The notes beneath the pieces are model-generated. The model was not told where the DNA came from. It worked only from the letters and a program-made list of their open reading frames with translations, and ran no database searches. Source: Hydrogenophilales bacterium (GTDB lineage: Bacteria > Pseudomonadota > Gammaproteobacteria > Burkholderiales > Thiobacillaceae). From it: 64,000 nucleotides of DNA. Within the stretch, counting starts at the first letter, position 1. Each line of letters opens with the position of its first letter. Below, one piece after another: positions 51,249-59,195 of the stretch. A program made the position numbers and the translations under genes. Location: contig JADJCP010000003.1 of the NCBI GenBank assembly GCA_016703155.1, forward strand, positions 1-64,000, in the 5' to 3' direction.

Positions 51249-51706
51249 TGGATTTACGTAAACTCAAGAAGTTGATCGATCTGGTCCAGGAGTCCGGCAT
51301 CGCCGAACTGGAGATCACCGAAGGTGAGGAGCGGGTGCGTATCACCCATACCGTTGCCAACAGTGGCCCCTTCTATGCCCAGCCGCAAATGATGATGCCG
51401 TCCTATGCCATGCCGGCCACGGCAGTGGCCAGCCCGGCCGCTGCCGTGGTGGCCGAGCCTGCCGCCCCGGACGGCCATGTCGTCAAGTCGCCCATGGTCG
51501 GCACACTGTACCGCTCGCCGACACCGGGCGCGAAATCCTTCGTCGAGATTGGCCAGACGGTCAACACGGGGGATACCCTGTGCATCATCGAAGCCATGAA
51601 GTTGATGAACGAGATCGAAGCCGATCAAGGTGGCGTCATCAAGGCCATCCTCATCGAGAACGGCCAGCCGGTCGAATACGGCGAGCCGCTGTTCATCATC
51701 GGTTGA
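51248..51706 (+). CDS. accB: Biotin carboxyl carrier protein of acetyl-CoA carboxylase
   Basis: Carries biotin between the carboxylase and transferase of fatty acid synthesis. From ATG 51248 it has 152 residues: an N-terminal region, an Ala/Pro/Met-rich linker (about 42-74), and the biotinyl domain with the biotin-accepting K118 in IEAMKLMNEIEAD. It is preceded by aroQ and followed by a 116-nt spacer, then accC. Confidence 0.95.
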   Translation: MDLRKLKKLIDLVQESGIAELEITEGEERVRITHTVANSGPFYAQPQMMMPSYAMPATAVASPAAAVVAEPAAPDGHVVKSPMVGTLYRSPTPGAKSFVEIGQTVNTGDTLCIIEAMKLMNEIEADQGGVIKAILIENGQPVEYGEPLFIIG

Positions 51707-51715
51707 TTTGGTTGA

Positions 51716-51815
51716 GATTCGAGGCGCAAGAGACGAGATGCAAGAGGATGGAGCGGCTTCGCCGCGGCCTCTCTTGAGTCTTGAGTCTAGACTCTTGGAT
51801 CCGAGGTCGGAAAGA
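51716..51815. repeat. Degenerate repeated words in the accB-accC spacer
   Basis: The spacer reads GATTCGAGGCGCAAGAGACGAGATGCAAGAGG on one side and CTCTTGAGTCTTGAGTCTAGACTCTTG on the other (in two parts each under 20 nt when broken at the repeats). It consists of GAGTCT/AGACTC and CAAGAG/CTCTTG words that can pair, with the hairpin GCGGCTTCGCCGCGG at the centre. It is similar in style to the spacers at 24384 and 61108. Confidence 0.4.
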
Positions 51816-51822
51816 GGTATCC

Positions 51823-53169
51823 ATGTTTGACAAAATTCTGATTGCCAACCGGGGCGAAATCGCCCTGCGTATCCAGCGCGCCTGCCGCGAGATGGGCATC
51901 AAGACCGTGGCGGTGCACTCCGAGGCCGATGCCGAAGCGAAATATGTGCGTCTGGCCGACGAATCCGTATGCATCGGCCCGGCGCCGTCGTTGAAGAGTT
52001 ACCTGCATGTGCCGGCGATCATCGCCGCCGCCGAGGTGACCGATGCCGAGGCGATCCACCCCGGCTACGGTTTCCTGTCCGAGAACGCCGACTTCGCCGA
52101 GCGTGTCGAGCAGTCCGGCTTCGTCTTCATCGGTCCGCGCCCCGATACCATCCGTCTGATGGGCGACAAGGTGTCCGCCAAGGACGCCATGAAAGAGGCC
52201 GGCGTGCCCGTGGTGCCGGGTTCCGAGGGCGCCTTGCCGGAAGATCCTGACGAATGGTTGCGCATGGCGCGCGATATCGGCTATCCGGTCATCATCAAGG
52301 CGGCGGGTGGTGGCGGCGGGCGCGGCATGCGCGTGGTGCATACCGAGGCCAACCTGATCCAGTCGGTGCAGATGACCCAGAACGAGGCGGGCGCGGCGTT
52401 CAACAATCCGGTCGTCTACATGGAGAAGTACCTCGGCAATCCGCGCCATATCGAGATCCAGGTGCTCGCCGACGAGCACGGCAACGCGGCGCATCTGGGC
52501 GAGCGCGACTGCTCGATGCAGCGACGCCACCAAAAAGTCCTGGAAGAGGCGCCGGCGCCGGGTCTGGCCTTGGCCCTCAGGAACAAGATCGGCGAGCGTT
52601 GTGCCGAGGCCTGCCGCAAGATCGGCTATCGCGGCGCCGGCACCTTCGAGTTCCTCTACGAGAACGGCGAGTTCTTCTTCATCGAGATGAACACCCGGGT
52701 CCAGGTCGAGCATCCGGTCACCGAACTCATCACCGGCGTCGACATCGTCCAGGAAACCATCCGTATCGCCGCCGGCGAGAAACTTTCGGTGAAGCAGAAA
52801 GAGGTGCAGTTCCGCGGTCATGCCATCGAGTGCCGCATCAACGCCGAGGACCCGTTCACCTTCGTGCCCTCGCCGGGACGCATCACCCTGTACCACGCCG
52901 CAGGCGGGCCGGGCATCCGCATCGACTCGCACGTCTACCAGAATTACTACGTGCCGCCGCACTACGATTCCATGATCGGCAAGCTCATCGCCTACGGCGC
53001 CACCCGCGAGCAGGCCATTGCCCGCATGCGCGTCGCCCTGTCGGAGATGATCGTCGAGGGCATCAAAACGAACATCCCGCTGCATGTGGAACTGATGAAC
53101 GATGCCGCGTTCATCCAGGGCGGCATCAGCATTCACTATCTGGAACAGAAACTCGGCCTGAAGAGTTAA
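51823..53169 (+). CDS. accC: Biotin carboxylase subunit of acetyl-CoA carboxylase
   Basis: Carboxylates the biotin of AccB with ATP and bicarbonate. From ATG 51823 it has 448 residues. It opens MFDKILIANRGEIALRIQRA and includes the ATP-grasp domain with PVIIKAAGGGGGRGMRVV, the active-site region ERDCSMQRRHQKVLEEAPAP, EMNTRVQVEHPVTELITGVD and VKQKEVQFRGHAIECRINAE. The length is the family standard. prmA follows after 23 nt. Confidence 0.97.
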   Translation: MFDKILIANRGEIALRIQRACREMGIKTVAVHSEADAEAKYVRLADESVCIGPAPSLKSYLHVPAIIAAAEVTDAEAIHPGYGFLSENADFAERVEQSGFVFIGPRPDTIRLMGDKVSAKDAMKEAGVPVVPGSEGALPEDPDEWLRMARDIGYPVIIKAAGGGGGRGMRVVHTEANLIQSVQMTQNEAGAAFNNPVVYMEKYLGNPRHIEIQVLADEHGNAAHLGERDCSMQRRHQKVLEEAPAPGLALALRNKIGERCAEACRKIGYRGAGTFEFLYENGEFFFIEMNTRVQVEHPVTELITGVDIVQETIRIAAGEKLSVKQKEVQFRGHAIECRINAEDPFTFVPSPGRITLYHAAGGPGIRIDSHVYQNYYVPPHYDSMIGKLIAYGATREQAIARMRVALSEMIVEGIKTNIPLHVELMNDAAFIQGGISIHYLEQKLGLKS

Positions 53170-53192
53170 TGTAGTCAACCTGGGAGGGCGGT

Positions 53193-54077
53193 ATGGCCTG
53201 GCTATCGATGCGTCTGGCGGTGGATGGCGAGCGCGCCGAGGCCTGGGCCGATGCCCTGATGGACGCCGGCGCCCTGTCCGTCTCCATCGAGGACCGCGAT
53301 CTCGGCAGCGCCGCCGAGGAGCCGCAGTTCGGCGAGCCGGGCATGGCCGATCCGCGTGCCTGGAAGCGCAACTGGGTGGTTGCCTTGCTCGCTGAGGACA
53401 GCGATATCGCCAGCCTGCTGGCGCAGGCCGGCATCCCCGCCGATACCGGGCGCGAACTGGAAACCGTCGAGGAGCAGGACTGGGTACGCCTGACTCAGTC
53501 GCAGTTCGATCCCATTCCGATCTCCGAACGGCTCTGGATTGTTCCGTCCTGGCATGAGGCTCCCGATGCCGGCGCCATCAGCATCGTCCTCGATCCCGGC
53601 CTGGCCTTCGGCACCGGCAGCCATCCGACCACCCGGCTCTGTCTGCGCTGGCTCGAAGCCCATCTGCGCGGCGGCGAAAGCCTGCTCGACTATGGTTGCG
53701 GTTCAGGCATCCTGGCCATCGCTGCGGTCAAGCTCGGCGCCGATCCGGTGGTCGGGGTCGACATCGATCTCCAGGCCGTCGAGGCGGCGCGCGACAACGC
53801 CCAACGCAACCGCGTCGAGGCGGCATTCTGTTTGCCCGAGGGTCTCGACGCTGCCGCACAATACACCGTGCTGGTCGCGAATATCCTCACCAATCCGCTC
53901 AAGGCCCTGGCGCCTTTGCTGGCTGGCAAGGTGCGACCCAATGGCCGCATTGCCCTGTCCGGCATCCTGGAAAGCCAGGCGGACGAGGTCATGGCTATCT
54001 ACGCAATACACTTCGAGATGCGCCTCTGGGCGGTCGACGAGGGCTGGGTCTGCCTGGAAGGCGTCCGGCGATGCTGA
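53193..54077 (+). CDS. prmA: Ribosomal protein L11 methyltransferase
   Basis: Trimethylates ribosomal protein L11. The 294 residues have an N-terminal substrate domain (about 1-60) and a SAM domain. The conserved parts are DPGLAFGTGSHPTTRLCLRW, LDYGCGSGILAIAAVKLGAD (motif I) and VANILTNPLKALAPLLAGKV. The order accC-prmA is widespread in betaproteobacteria. Its stop overlaps the next gene's ATG by 7 bp. Confidence 0.95.
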   Translation: MAWLSMRLAVDGERAEAWADALMDAGALSVSIEDRDLGSAAEEPQFGEPGMADPRAWKRNWVVALLAEDSDIASLLAQAGIPADTGRELETVEEQDWVRLTQSQFDPIPISERLWIVPSWHEAPDAGAISIVLDPGLAFGTGSHPTTRLCLRWLEAHLRGGESLLDYGCGSGILAIAAVKLGADPVVGVDIDLQAVEAARDNAQRNRVEAAFCLPEGLDAAAQYTVLVANILTNPLKALAPLLAGKVRPNGRIALSGILESQADEVMAIYAIHFEMRLWAVDEGWVCLEGVRRC

Positions 54078-55030
54078 CCACCTGCCCGGAGTGCCGCACG
54101 GCCTTTCGCGTTACTCAGGAGCAGCTTGGCGCGCGTCGGGGCATGGTGCGCTGCGGTCGGTGCACCGCCGTATTCAATGCCTATGACAACCTCCAGGCGG
54201 AGATCGAGACGCCTGCGGAGGATGAAATCGAGTCGCCCGATCAGGCCGGGGTGCATAGCCGGGAATTCGTGACTGCCATCGAGCCGGCCGATTCGGTGGC
54301 ACGTGCCGAAAGCGAATCACAACCGGCCGCGAACCTGCGCTACGAAGTTATCGATGCCGCCGATGACACCGTCACCGCCCAGGCCGAGCCCCCCAGCAGC
54401 GACTGGCTGGCGGAGATCGCCGACGATGCGGTCGAACTTGATGCGGCGATGATGCCTGACAACCCACGGGCCAGACAGCGCCAAGACGTGGACGATATCC
54501 TGCTCTCGGACTTGCCCTCGTCCCGGGATGCCGACGCTTCCGGCTCGGGGATCTTGAAGGGGCTGTTGTATGGCATTCTGGCCAGCCTGTTGTTTGTCGC
54601 CCTGTTGGCTCAAACAACTTTCTTTCTGCGCGCCGAATTGGTCACCTGGCTGCCGGAAATGCGTCCGGCCCTGGCCATGGCCTGCAAGTCGCTGGGTTGC
54701 GAGCTTCCCTTGTCGCGCGATCCGGAAGCGCTGCATATCGAGGCTTCGTCACTGGAAACCGACCCCGAGCAGGCGGCGCACGCCCGCTTGCGTGTCACCT
54801 TCAGCAATCGCTCCAGGCAAGCCCAGGACTGGCCGCATTTCATCCTGAAACTGAGCGATATCCACAATACCGCCATGGCGCAGCGGGTGTTCAAGCCACG
54901 CGATTACCTGGCCAAGGAACGTGGACTCTCCGCTGGCATCGCGGCCAGAAGCGAGCACGAGTTTCAGCTCGACCTCGACCTGGGCGCGCTCTCCGCCGCC
55001 GGTTACGAGGTCAAGCCGTATTACCCTTGA
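54071..55030 (+). CDS. Zinc-ribbon DUF3426 membrane protein
   Basis: A 319-residue protein of unknown function. The N terminus is a zinc ribbon with two CxxC pairs (MLTTCPECRTAFRVT and MVRCGRCTAVF, an MJ0042-type finger). Then comes a long acidic linker (about 45-165), one transmembrane helix (LLYGILASLLFVALLAQTTF, about 170-190) and the C-terminal DUF3426 domain (about 200-319). It follows prmA with overlapping ends, as is common in this group. Confidence 0.88.
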   Translation: MLTTCPECRTAFRVTQEQLGARRGMVRCGRCTAVFNAYDNLQAEIETPAEDEIESPDQAGVHSREFVTAIEPADSVARAESESQPAANLRYEVIDAADDTVTAQAEPPSSDWLAEIADDAVELDAAMMPDNPRARQRQDVDDILLSDLPSSRDADASGSGILKGLLYGILASLLFVALLAQTTFFLRAELVTWLPEMRPALAMACKSLGCELPLSRDPEALHIEASSLETDPEQAAHARLRVTFSNRSRQAQDWPHFILKLSDIHNTAMAQRVFKPRDYLAKERGLSAGIAARSEHEFQLDLDLGALSAAGYEVKPYYP

Positions 55031-55091
55031 ACAGGGCGATCGGACGTTTCGATGGCATTGAGCTGAAAAGCACGGTCTGACTATCCAACGT

Positions 55092-56396
55092 ATGCGCCAG
55101 ATTCTCCGCTTTGTAGCGCTGTGGCTGTTTATTGCCATGAGCGGGCCGGCATGGGCGGCCTTCAGCGTGACAACGCCCGCGGGCGATCAACTTGAGGTCA
55201 AGGCGTTCGGTACAAGCCAGGGTGGGCCGCTGTTTCTTTGGCTGTTGAACCAGTATGGCGAAACGCAGCGTGCCAACAGCCTGGCGGAGGCCTTGGCTGA
55301 GCAGGGTGCCAGCGTCTGGCAGGTTGATCTGCTCGATGGCCTGATGCTTCAGCGTAGCGCCGAAGCCATCCGCAATATCGACGGTACTCCGGTGGCGGCT
55401 TTATTGACGGCGGCGGTGCGCAGTGGGCGACGTCCCATCGTCCTGGTGGCCAGCGACCGGATGGCCGTGCCGCTGCTCAAGGGCCTTCGGGAGTGGCAAA
55501 CACAAGCAACCCACACCCGCGATGTCGCGGGTGCGGTGCTGTTCTTTCCGAACCTGTACCGGGGCACGCCGATCGCTGGCGAGGATCCGGAGTGGATGGA
55601 TATCGTCCGTGCCACCAACATGCCGGTACTGATCATGCAGCCGGCCCTGGGTGCCAACCGGGGGCGCTTGCCAGAACTGATGCGCGTGCTCCAAGAGGCT
55701 GGCAGTCAGGCCTACAGCTGGCTGGTACGTGACGTGCGTGATTATTATCTGTTCCAGACCGAGCGTCCGCGCAGCGAAAGCCTGCAGGCCCTGGCCGGGA
55801 CGGTTCCTGTCGCCGTGGAGCAGGCGGTTCGCGATACACCGGCGCGTCTCCTTGCCGCCGCCCGGCTGCTCGCCGCCAGCCCGCACCCCGTCAAGCCCCG
55901 GCCGCTCGAAGGGCAGCCGATACCGGCAGCGGCCCCCGCCTATGGGCTGATCGAGCGCCCACGCCGACCGGCGCCGGGCTTCGCCTTGACCGATGCGCGC
56001 GGCCAGAGACACACGCTGGCGCCCGGACGCATCACCCTGGTGAACTTCTGGGCGACCTGGTGCCCGCCCTGCGTTCACGAAATCCCCTCGATGAATCGTC
56101 TGGCGGCGAGCTACGGCCCGAAGGATTTCGCCATCGTCTCGATCAATTTCAAGGAGTCCGCCGAGCATGTACAGGCCTTCCTGAAACGGGTGGACGTCGA
56201 TTTTCCGGTACTGCTCGATGACAATGGCGCCGTTTCCAGCCGCTGGCGGGTGTTCGCCTTCCCCAGTTCCTTCCTGCTGGATCGTCAGGGCAAGGTGCGC
56301 TATTCGGTGAATACCGCTATCGAATGGGACAGCGACGAGGTGAAGACGGTGATCGAGCGTTTGCTGCGTGAGCCCGACGAGCCAGCCGCAAAGTAG
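55092..56396 (+). CDS. Exported fusion: alpha/beta-hydrolase-like domain plus TlpA thioredoxin
   Basis: A 434-residue protein with a signal peptide (MRQILRFVALWLFIAMSGPAWA). Residues about 25-250 look like an alpha/beta-hydrolase-type fold: GPLFLWLLNQYGETQRANSL, PIVLVASDRMAVPLLKGLRE and NMPVLIMQPALGANRG. A clear nucleophile GxSxG is not seen. A proline-rich linker (about 255-295) leads to a TlpA/ResA domain with the redox motif WCPPC in LVNFWATWCPPCVHEIPSMN, ending near 425. The thioredoxin half probably works in periplasmic thiol reduction. The role of the front half is unknown. It precedes the glycine riboswitch by about 60 bp. Confidence 0.8.
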   Translation: MRQILRFVALWLFIAMSGPAWAAFSVTTPAGDQLEVKAFGTSQGGPLFLWLLNQYGETQRANSLAEALAEQGASVWQVDLLDGLMLQRSAEAIRNIDGTPVAALLTAAVRSGRRPIVLVASDRMAVPLLKGLREWQTQATHTRDVAGAVLFFPNLYRGTPIAGEDPEWMDIVRATNMPVLIMQPALGANRGRLPELMRVLQEAGSQAYSWLVRDVRDYYLFQTERPRSESLQALAGTVPVAVEQAVRDTPARLLAAARLLAASPHPVKPRPLEGQPIPAAAPAYGLIERPRRPAPGFALTDARGQRHTLAPGRITLVNFWATWCPPCVHEIPSMNRLAASYGPKDFAIVSINFKESAEHVQAFLKRVDVDFPVLLDDNGAVSSRWRVFAFPSSFLLDRQGKVRYSVNTAIEWDSDEVKTVIERLLREPDEPAAK

Positions 56397-56405
56397 CCGT
56401 CGGAC

Positions 56406-56435
56406 TTGTCCCGGCAGCGCCGGATTGGGTATAGT
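56406..56435 (+). promoter_or_regulatory. Sigma-70 promoter of the lipA-gcv operon
   Basis: TTGTCC (56406-56411), 18-bp spacer, TATAGT (56430-56435). Transcription would begin at about 56442, about 15 nt before the riboswitch core, so the whole aptamer pair is in the 5' UTR. Confidence 0.7.
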
Positions 56436-56444
56436 TCGGCTGCC

Positions 56445-56639
56445 AACGTTTCCGTGGGAGAGCGTTCGCCGAGGTGTGAAACCACCCGGCGCACCGCCGA
56501 AGGCGCAACCCACCCAACAATCGCTCAGGCCAATGGACCGCGGGAATCCGGATCGTCAGATCCGTGGCGACTCTGGAGAGCGCCGTGCTGGACACGGCCA
56601 CCGATGGGGCTAATCTCTCAGGTAACCGGACAGAGGGGT
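56445..56639 (+). ncRNA. Tandem glycine riboswitch
   Basis: Two glycine aptamers lie in series. Aptamer 1 has GGGAGAGCG (56457), CACCGCCGAAGGCGCAA and TCGCTCAGGCCAATGGACCG. Aptamer 2 has ACTCTGGAGAGCGCC (56570), CACCGATGGGGCTAA and TCTCTCAGGTAACCGGACAG followed by AGGGG. These are the conserved core strings of the gcvT-type riboswitch in the right order, with the short linker between the two. It stands about 49 nt before the first gene, and known members usually switch glycine cleavage genes on when glycine is plentiful. Confidence 0.93.
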
Positions 56640-56687
56640 GAGGTGCGTTGATGGCGCGCCTCGCCTTGTGTCGTTTTGGAGCCTGTC

Positions 56688-57586
56688 TTGCAGACTGTCA
56701 GCATTGCCAATGTCACCCGCATGCCGCCCTGGATTCGCCAGAATCGGGGCCGAGAAGCGCATTATCCGGCGACGGCGCGCCAGGTCGTCGACGCCCGGCT
56801 GCATACCGTCTTCGAAGAGACGCGCTGCCCGAACCAGAGCGAGTGCTGGAGCCGGGGGACGGCGACCTTCATGCTCCTGGGCGATACCTGCACCCGTGCC
56901 TGCGGCTTTTGTGCCGTCAAGACCGGCAACCCGGACTGGTTCGACCGCGACGAGCCGCGTCGCGTCGCCGAGGCCGCCTTGGGCATGAGACTGAAATTCG
57001 TCGTGCTGACTTCGGTGAATCGCGACGATATGGCGGATGGTGGTGCCCATGCCTTTGCCGATACCCTGCGCGAATTGCGCCTACGCCGCGCCGACATCGG
57101 CGTCGAGTTCCTCACCCCGATTTCCGCAACACTCAGGACAACGCCGCGCGCCTGTTCACCGAGACCCTGGCGGGCCTGCCGGAGAGCACATCGCGGGATC
57201 TGATCTGGGGCCACAACATCGAAACCGTGCCGCGCCTGTATCGCGAAGCACGCAAAGGCGCCAAGTACGAACGCTCGCTGGAATTGCTTAAGCGGGCCGC
57301 CAGCCTGACCGGGGTCGAGGCCAAGTCGGCGCTGATGCTCGGCCTGGGCGAGACCCGCGAGGAGGTCCTGGCGGTGCTCGCCGACCTGCGTCGCGCCGGA
57401 GTCAGCCGGTTGTCCCTGGGCCAATACCTGCGGCCGACCCGGGCGCATCTGCCGGTGATCGACTATATCCATCCCGAGGTCTTTGCCGAGTACGAGGCCG
57501 CCGCCCGCGACCTGGGTTTTGCCTGGGTCAAGGCCGGGCCCCTGGTGCGCAGTTCCTATTACGCCGAAGAGAGACAAGATGCTTAA
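56688..57586 (+). CDS. lipA: Lipoyl synthase in the glycine-cleavage operon, one-base frameshift
   Basis: A radical SAM enzyme that inserts two sulfurs into octanoyl groups, here presumably on GcvH. Both Fe-S cluster motifs are present: CPNQSECWSRGTATFMLLGD (auxiliary cluster) and CTRACGFC (radical SAM cluster). After GVEFLTP one C is missing at 57115-57118, so the rest (FRNTQDNAARLFTETLAGLP, RLYREARKGAKYERSLELLK, GQYLRPTRAHLPV) is read in the next frame, ending AEERQDA. A TTTTGGAG RBS favours a TTG start at 56688; TTG 56676 or ATG 56721 are possible. It overlaps gcvT by 8 bp. Confidence 0.88.
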
Positions 57587-58664
57587 ACACACCCCGCTGA
57601 ACGCCAAGCACCGCGAAGCCGGCGCCAAACTGGTCGATTTTTCCGGCTGGGAGATGCCCATCCATTACGGCTCGCAGATCGAGGAACACCATGTCGTGCG
57701 CCGTGATGCCGGCATGTTCGATGTCTCGCACATGCTTCCCGTGGATATCAAAGGCGAGGGCGCACGCGCCTTCCTGCGCACCCTGGTCGCCAACAACGTC
57801 GACAAACTGCAAACTACCGGCAAGGCCTTGTATAGCTGCATGCTTCACGAAGGCGGCGGTGTCGTCGACGACCTGATCATCTATTACATGACCGAATCCT
57901 GGTTCCGCATCGTCGTCAACGCCGGTTGCGCTGACAAGGACATCGCCTGGATGGAGGCGCAGCGCAACCAGTTGGCGCCCGATCTGCAGATCCTGCCGCG
58001 CCGGGAACTGGCGATGATCGCCGTACAGGGGCCGAATGCCGCCGCCAAGCTGTGGCAGGCGCTGCCCGGCAGCGAAGGCCTGACCCGGCCGATGAAGCCG
58101 TTCACGGCGGTGCTGGTCGGCGACATGTTCGTCGCCCGCACCGGCTACACCGGCGAGGACGGCTTCGAAATCATGCTGCCGGCGAAAGCCGCATCGTTCT
58201 TCTGGCAGGCCCTGCTGGAGGCCGGCGTCAAACCCTGCGGCCTGGGCGCGCGCGATACCTTGCGCCTGGAGGCCGGCATGAACCTGTTCGGCCAGGATAT
58301 GGATGAAAAGACCACGCCTCTGGAATCCGGACTCGCCTGGACCGTCGATCTGAAGAGCGAACGCGACTTCATCGGCAAGGATGCCCTGTTGCGCCTGCCG
58401 CGCGAGCGCCAACTGGTCGGTCTGCTGTTGCGGGACAAGGGGGTGCTGCGCGCCCATCAGCCGGTGCATACGGCGCACGGCGCCGGCGAGATCACCAGCG
58501 GTTCCTTCAGCCCGACCCTGAATGTCTCGATCGCCTTGGCGCGGGTTCCCGCAGGCGTGCTGTCGGGTGATACGCTGGAAGTTGAAATTCGCGATAAACG
58601 ACTGCGCGCGACTGTGGTGAAATACCCGTTCGTGCGCAATGGCAAAGCTTTGATTGAACCGTAG
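57579..58664 (+). CDS. gcvT: Glycine cleavage T protein (aminomethyltransferase)
   Basis: Transfers the methylene group from the H-protein to tetrahydrofolate, releasing ammonia. From ATG 57579 it has 361 residues. The family parts are MLKHTPLNAKHREAGAKLVD, FDVSHMLPVDIKGEGARAFL, the central LLHEGGGVVDDLIIYYM-like stretch, ARTGYTGEDGFEIML and GLGARDTLRLEAGMNLFGQD. Its start lies within the end of the lipoyl synthase gene. A REP-type element follows before gcvH. Confidence 0.95.
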   Translation: MLKHTPLNAKHREAGAKLVDFSGWEMPIHYGSQIEEHHVVRRDAGMFDVSHMLPVDIKGEGARAFLRTLVANNVDKLQTTGKALYSCMLHEGGGVVDDLIIYYMTESWFRIVVNAGCADKDIAWMEAQRNQLAPDLQILPRRELAMIAVQGPNAAAKLWQALPGSEGLTRPMKPFTAVLVGDMFVARTGYTGEDGFEIMLPAKAASFFWQALLEAGVKPCGLGARDTLRLEAGMNLFGQDMDEKTTPLESGLAWTVDLKSERDFIGKDALLRLPRERQLVGLLLRDKGVLRAHQPVHTAHGAGEITSGSFSPTLNVSIALARVPAGVLSGDTLEVEIRDKRLRATVVKYPFVRNGKALIEP

Positions 58665-58706
58665 GAGCGGGCTTGCCCGCGATTCGCGCCCAAGGGCGCT
58701 CCTACC
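58661..58706. repeat. REP-like palindrome between gcvT and gcvH
   Basis: GTAGGAGCG (58661) and CGCTCCTAC (58698) are inverted arms around a GC-rich middle with internal pairing words (GGGCTTGCCC, GCGCCCAAGGGC). It begins at the gcvT stop codon (TAG shared). The form GTAGGAGCGGGCTTGCCCGC is the well-known REP type of many proteobacteria. Confidence 0.8.
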
Positions 58707-58725
58707 TTATTTCTTGGAGAATACG

Positions 58726-59115
58726 ATGAGCATCCCCAGCGATCTGAAATACACCAAATCCCACGAATGGGTACGCGCCGAGGCCGATGGCACGGTCACC
58801 GTGGGCATCACCCACCACGCCCAGGATCTCCTTGGCGACATGGTGTTCGTGGAAAACCCGACCGTGGGCCGCAAGCTTGCCGCCGGCGAGGAATGCGCCG
58901 TGGTCGAATCGGTCAAGGCCGCGTCCGACGTCTACGCGCCCATCGCCGGTGAGGTGGTCGCCGCCAACGAAGACCTGGAGGCCAGCCCGGAGATGTTGAA
59001 CAAGGATGCTTATGGCGCTTGGATGTTCAAGCTCAACCCCGAAAACGGCGCCGACATTGACAGCTTGTTGGACGCTGCCGCCTACACGGCGCATGTCGAG
59101 TCGGAAGCCCATTGA
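58726..59115 (+). CDS. gcvH: Glycine cleavage H protein
   Basis: The lipoyl carrier that shuttles the aminomethyl group between P, T and L proteins. The 129 residues begin MSIPSDLKYTKSHEWVRAEA. The lipoylated lysine is K64 in VVESVKAASDVYAPIAGEVV. It is flanked by REP-like repeats on both sides, while the rest of the operon is compact. The RBS CTTGGAG stands 8 nt before ATG. Confidence 0.96.
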   Translation: MSIPSDLKYTKSHEWVRAEADGTVTVGITHHAQDLLGDMVFVENPTVGRKLAAGEECAVVESVKAASDVYAPIAGEVVAANEDLEASPEMLNKDAYGAWMFKLNPENGADIDSLLDAAAYTAHVESEAH

Positions 59116-59122
59116 CCCGGTG

Positions 59123-59178
59123 GTAGGAGCCCGCTTGCGGGCGATCATCGCTGAAATCGCCCGCAAGCGGGCTCCTAC
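59123..59178. repeat. REP-like element with perfect 23-bp arms between gcvH and gcvPA
   Basis: Arms of 23 bp (59123-59145 and 59156-59178, beginning GTAGGAGCCCGCTTGCGGGC) are perfect inverted copies around a 10-nt loop. It shares GTAGGAGC...GCTCCTAC with the repeat at 58661. A strong hairpin is expected in the mRNA. Confidence 0.9.
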
Positions 59179-59195
59179 GACAATAGCTGATACTC

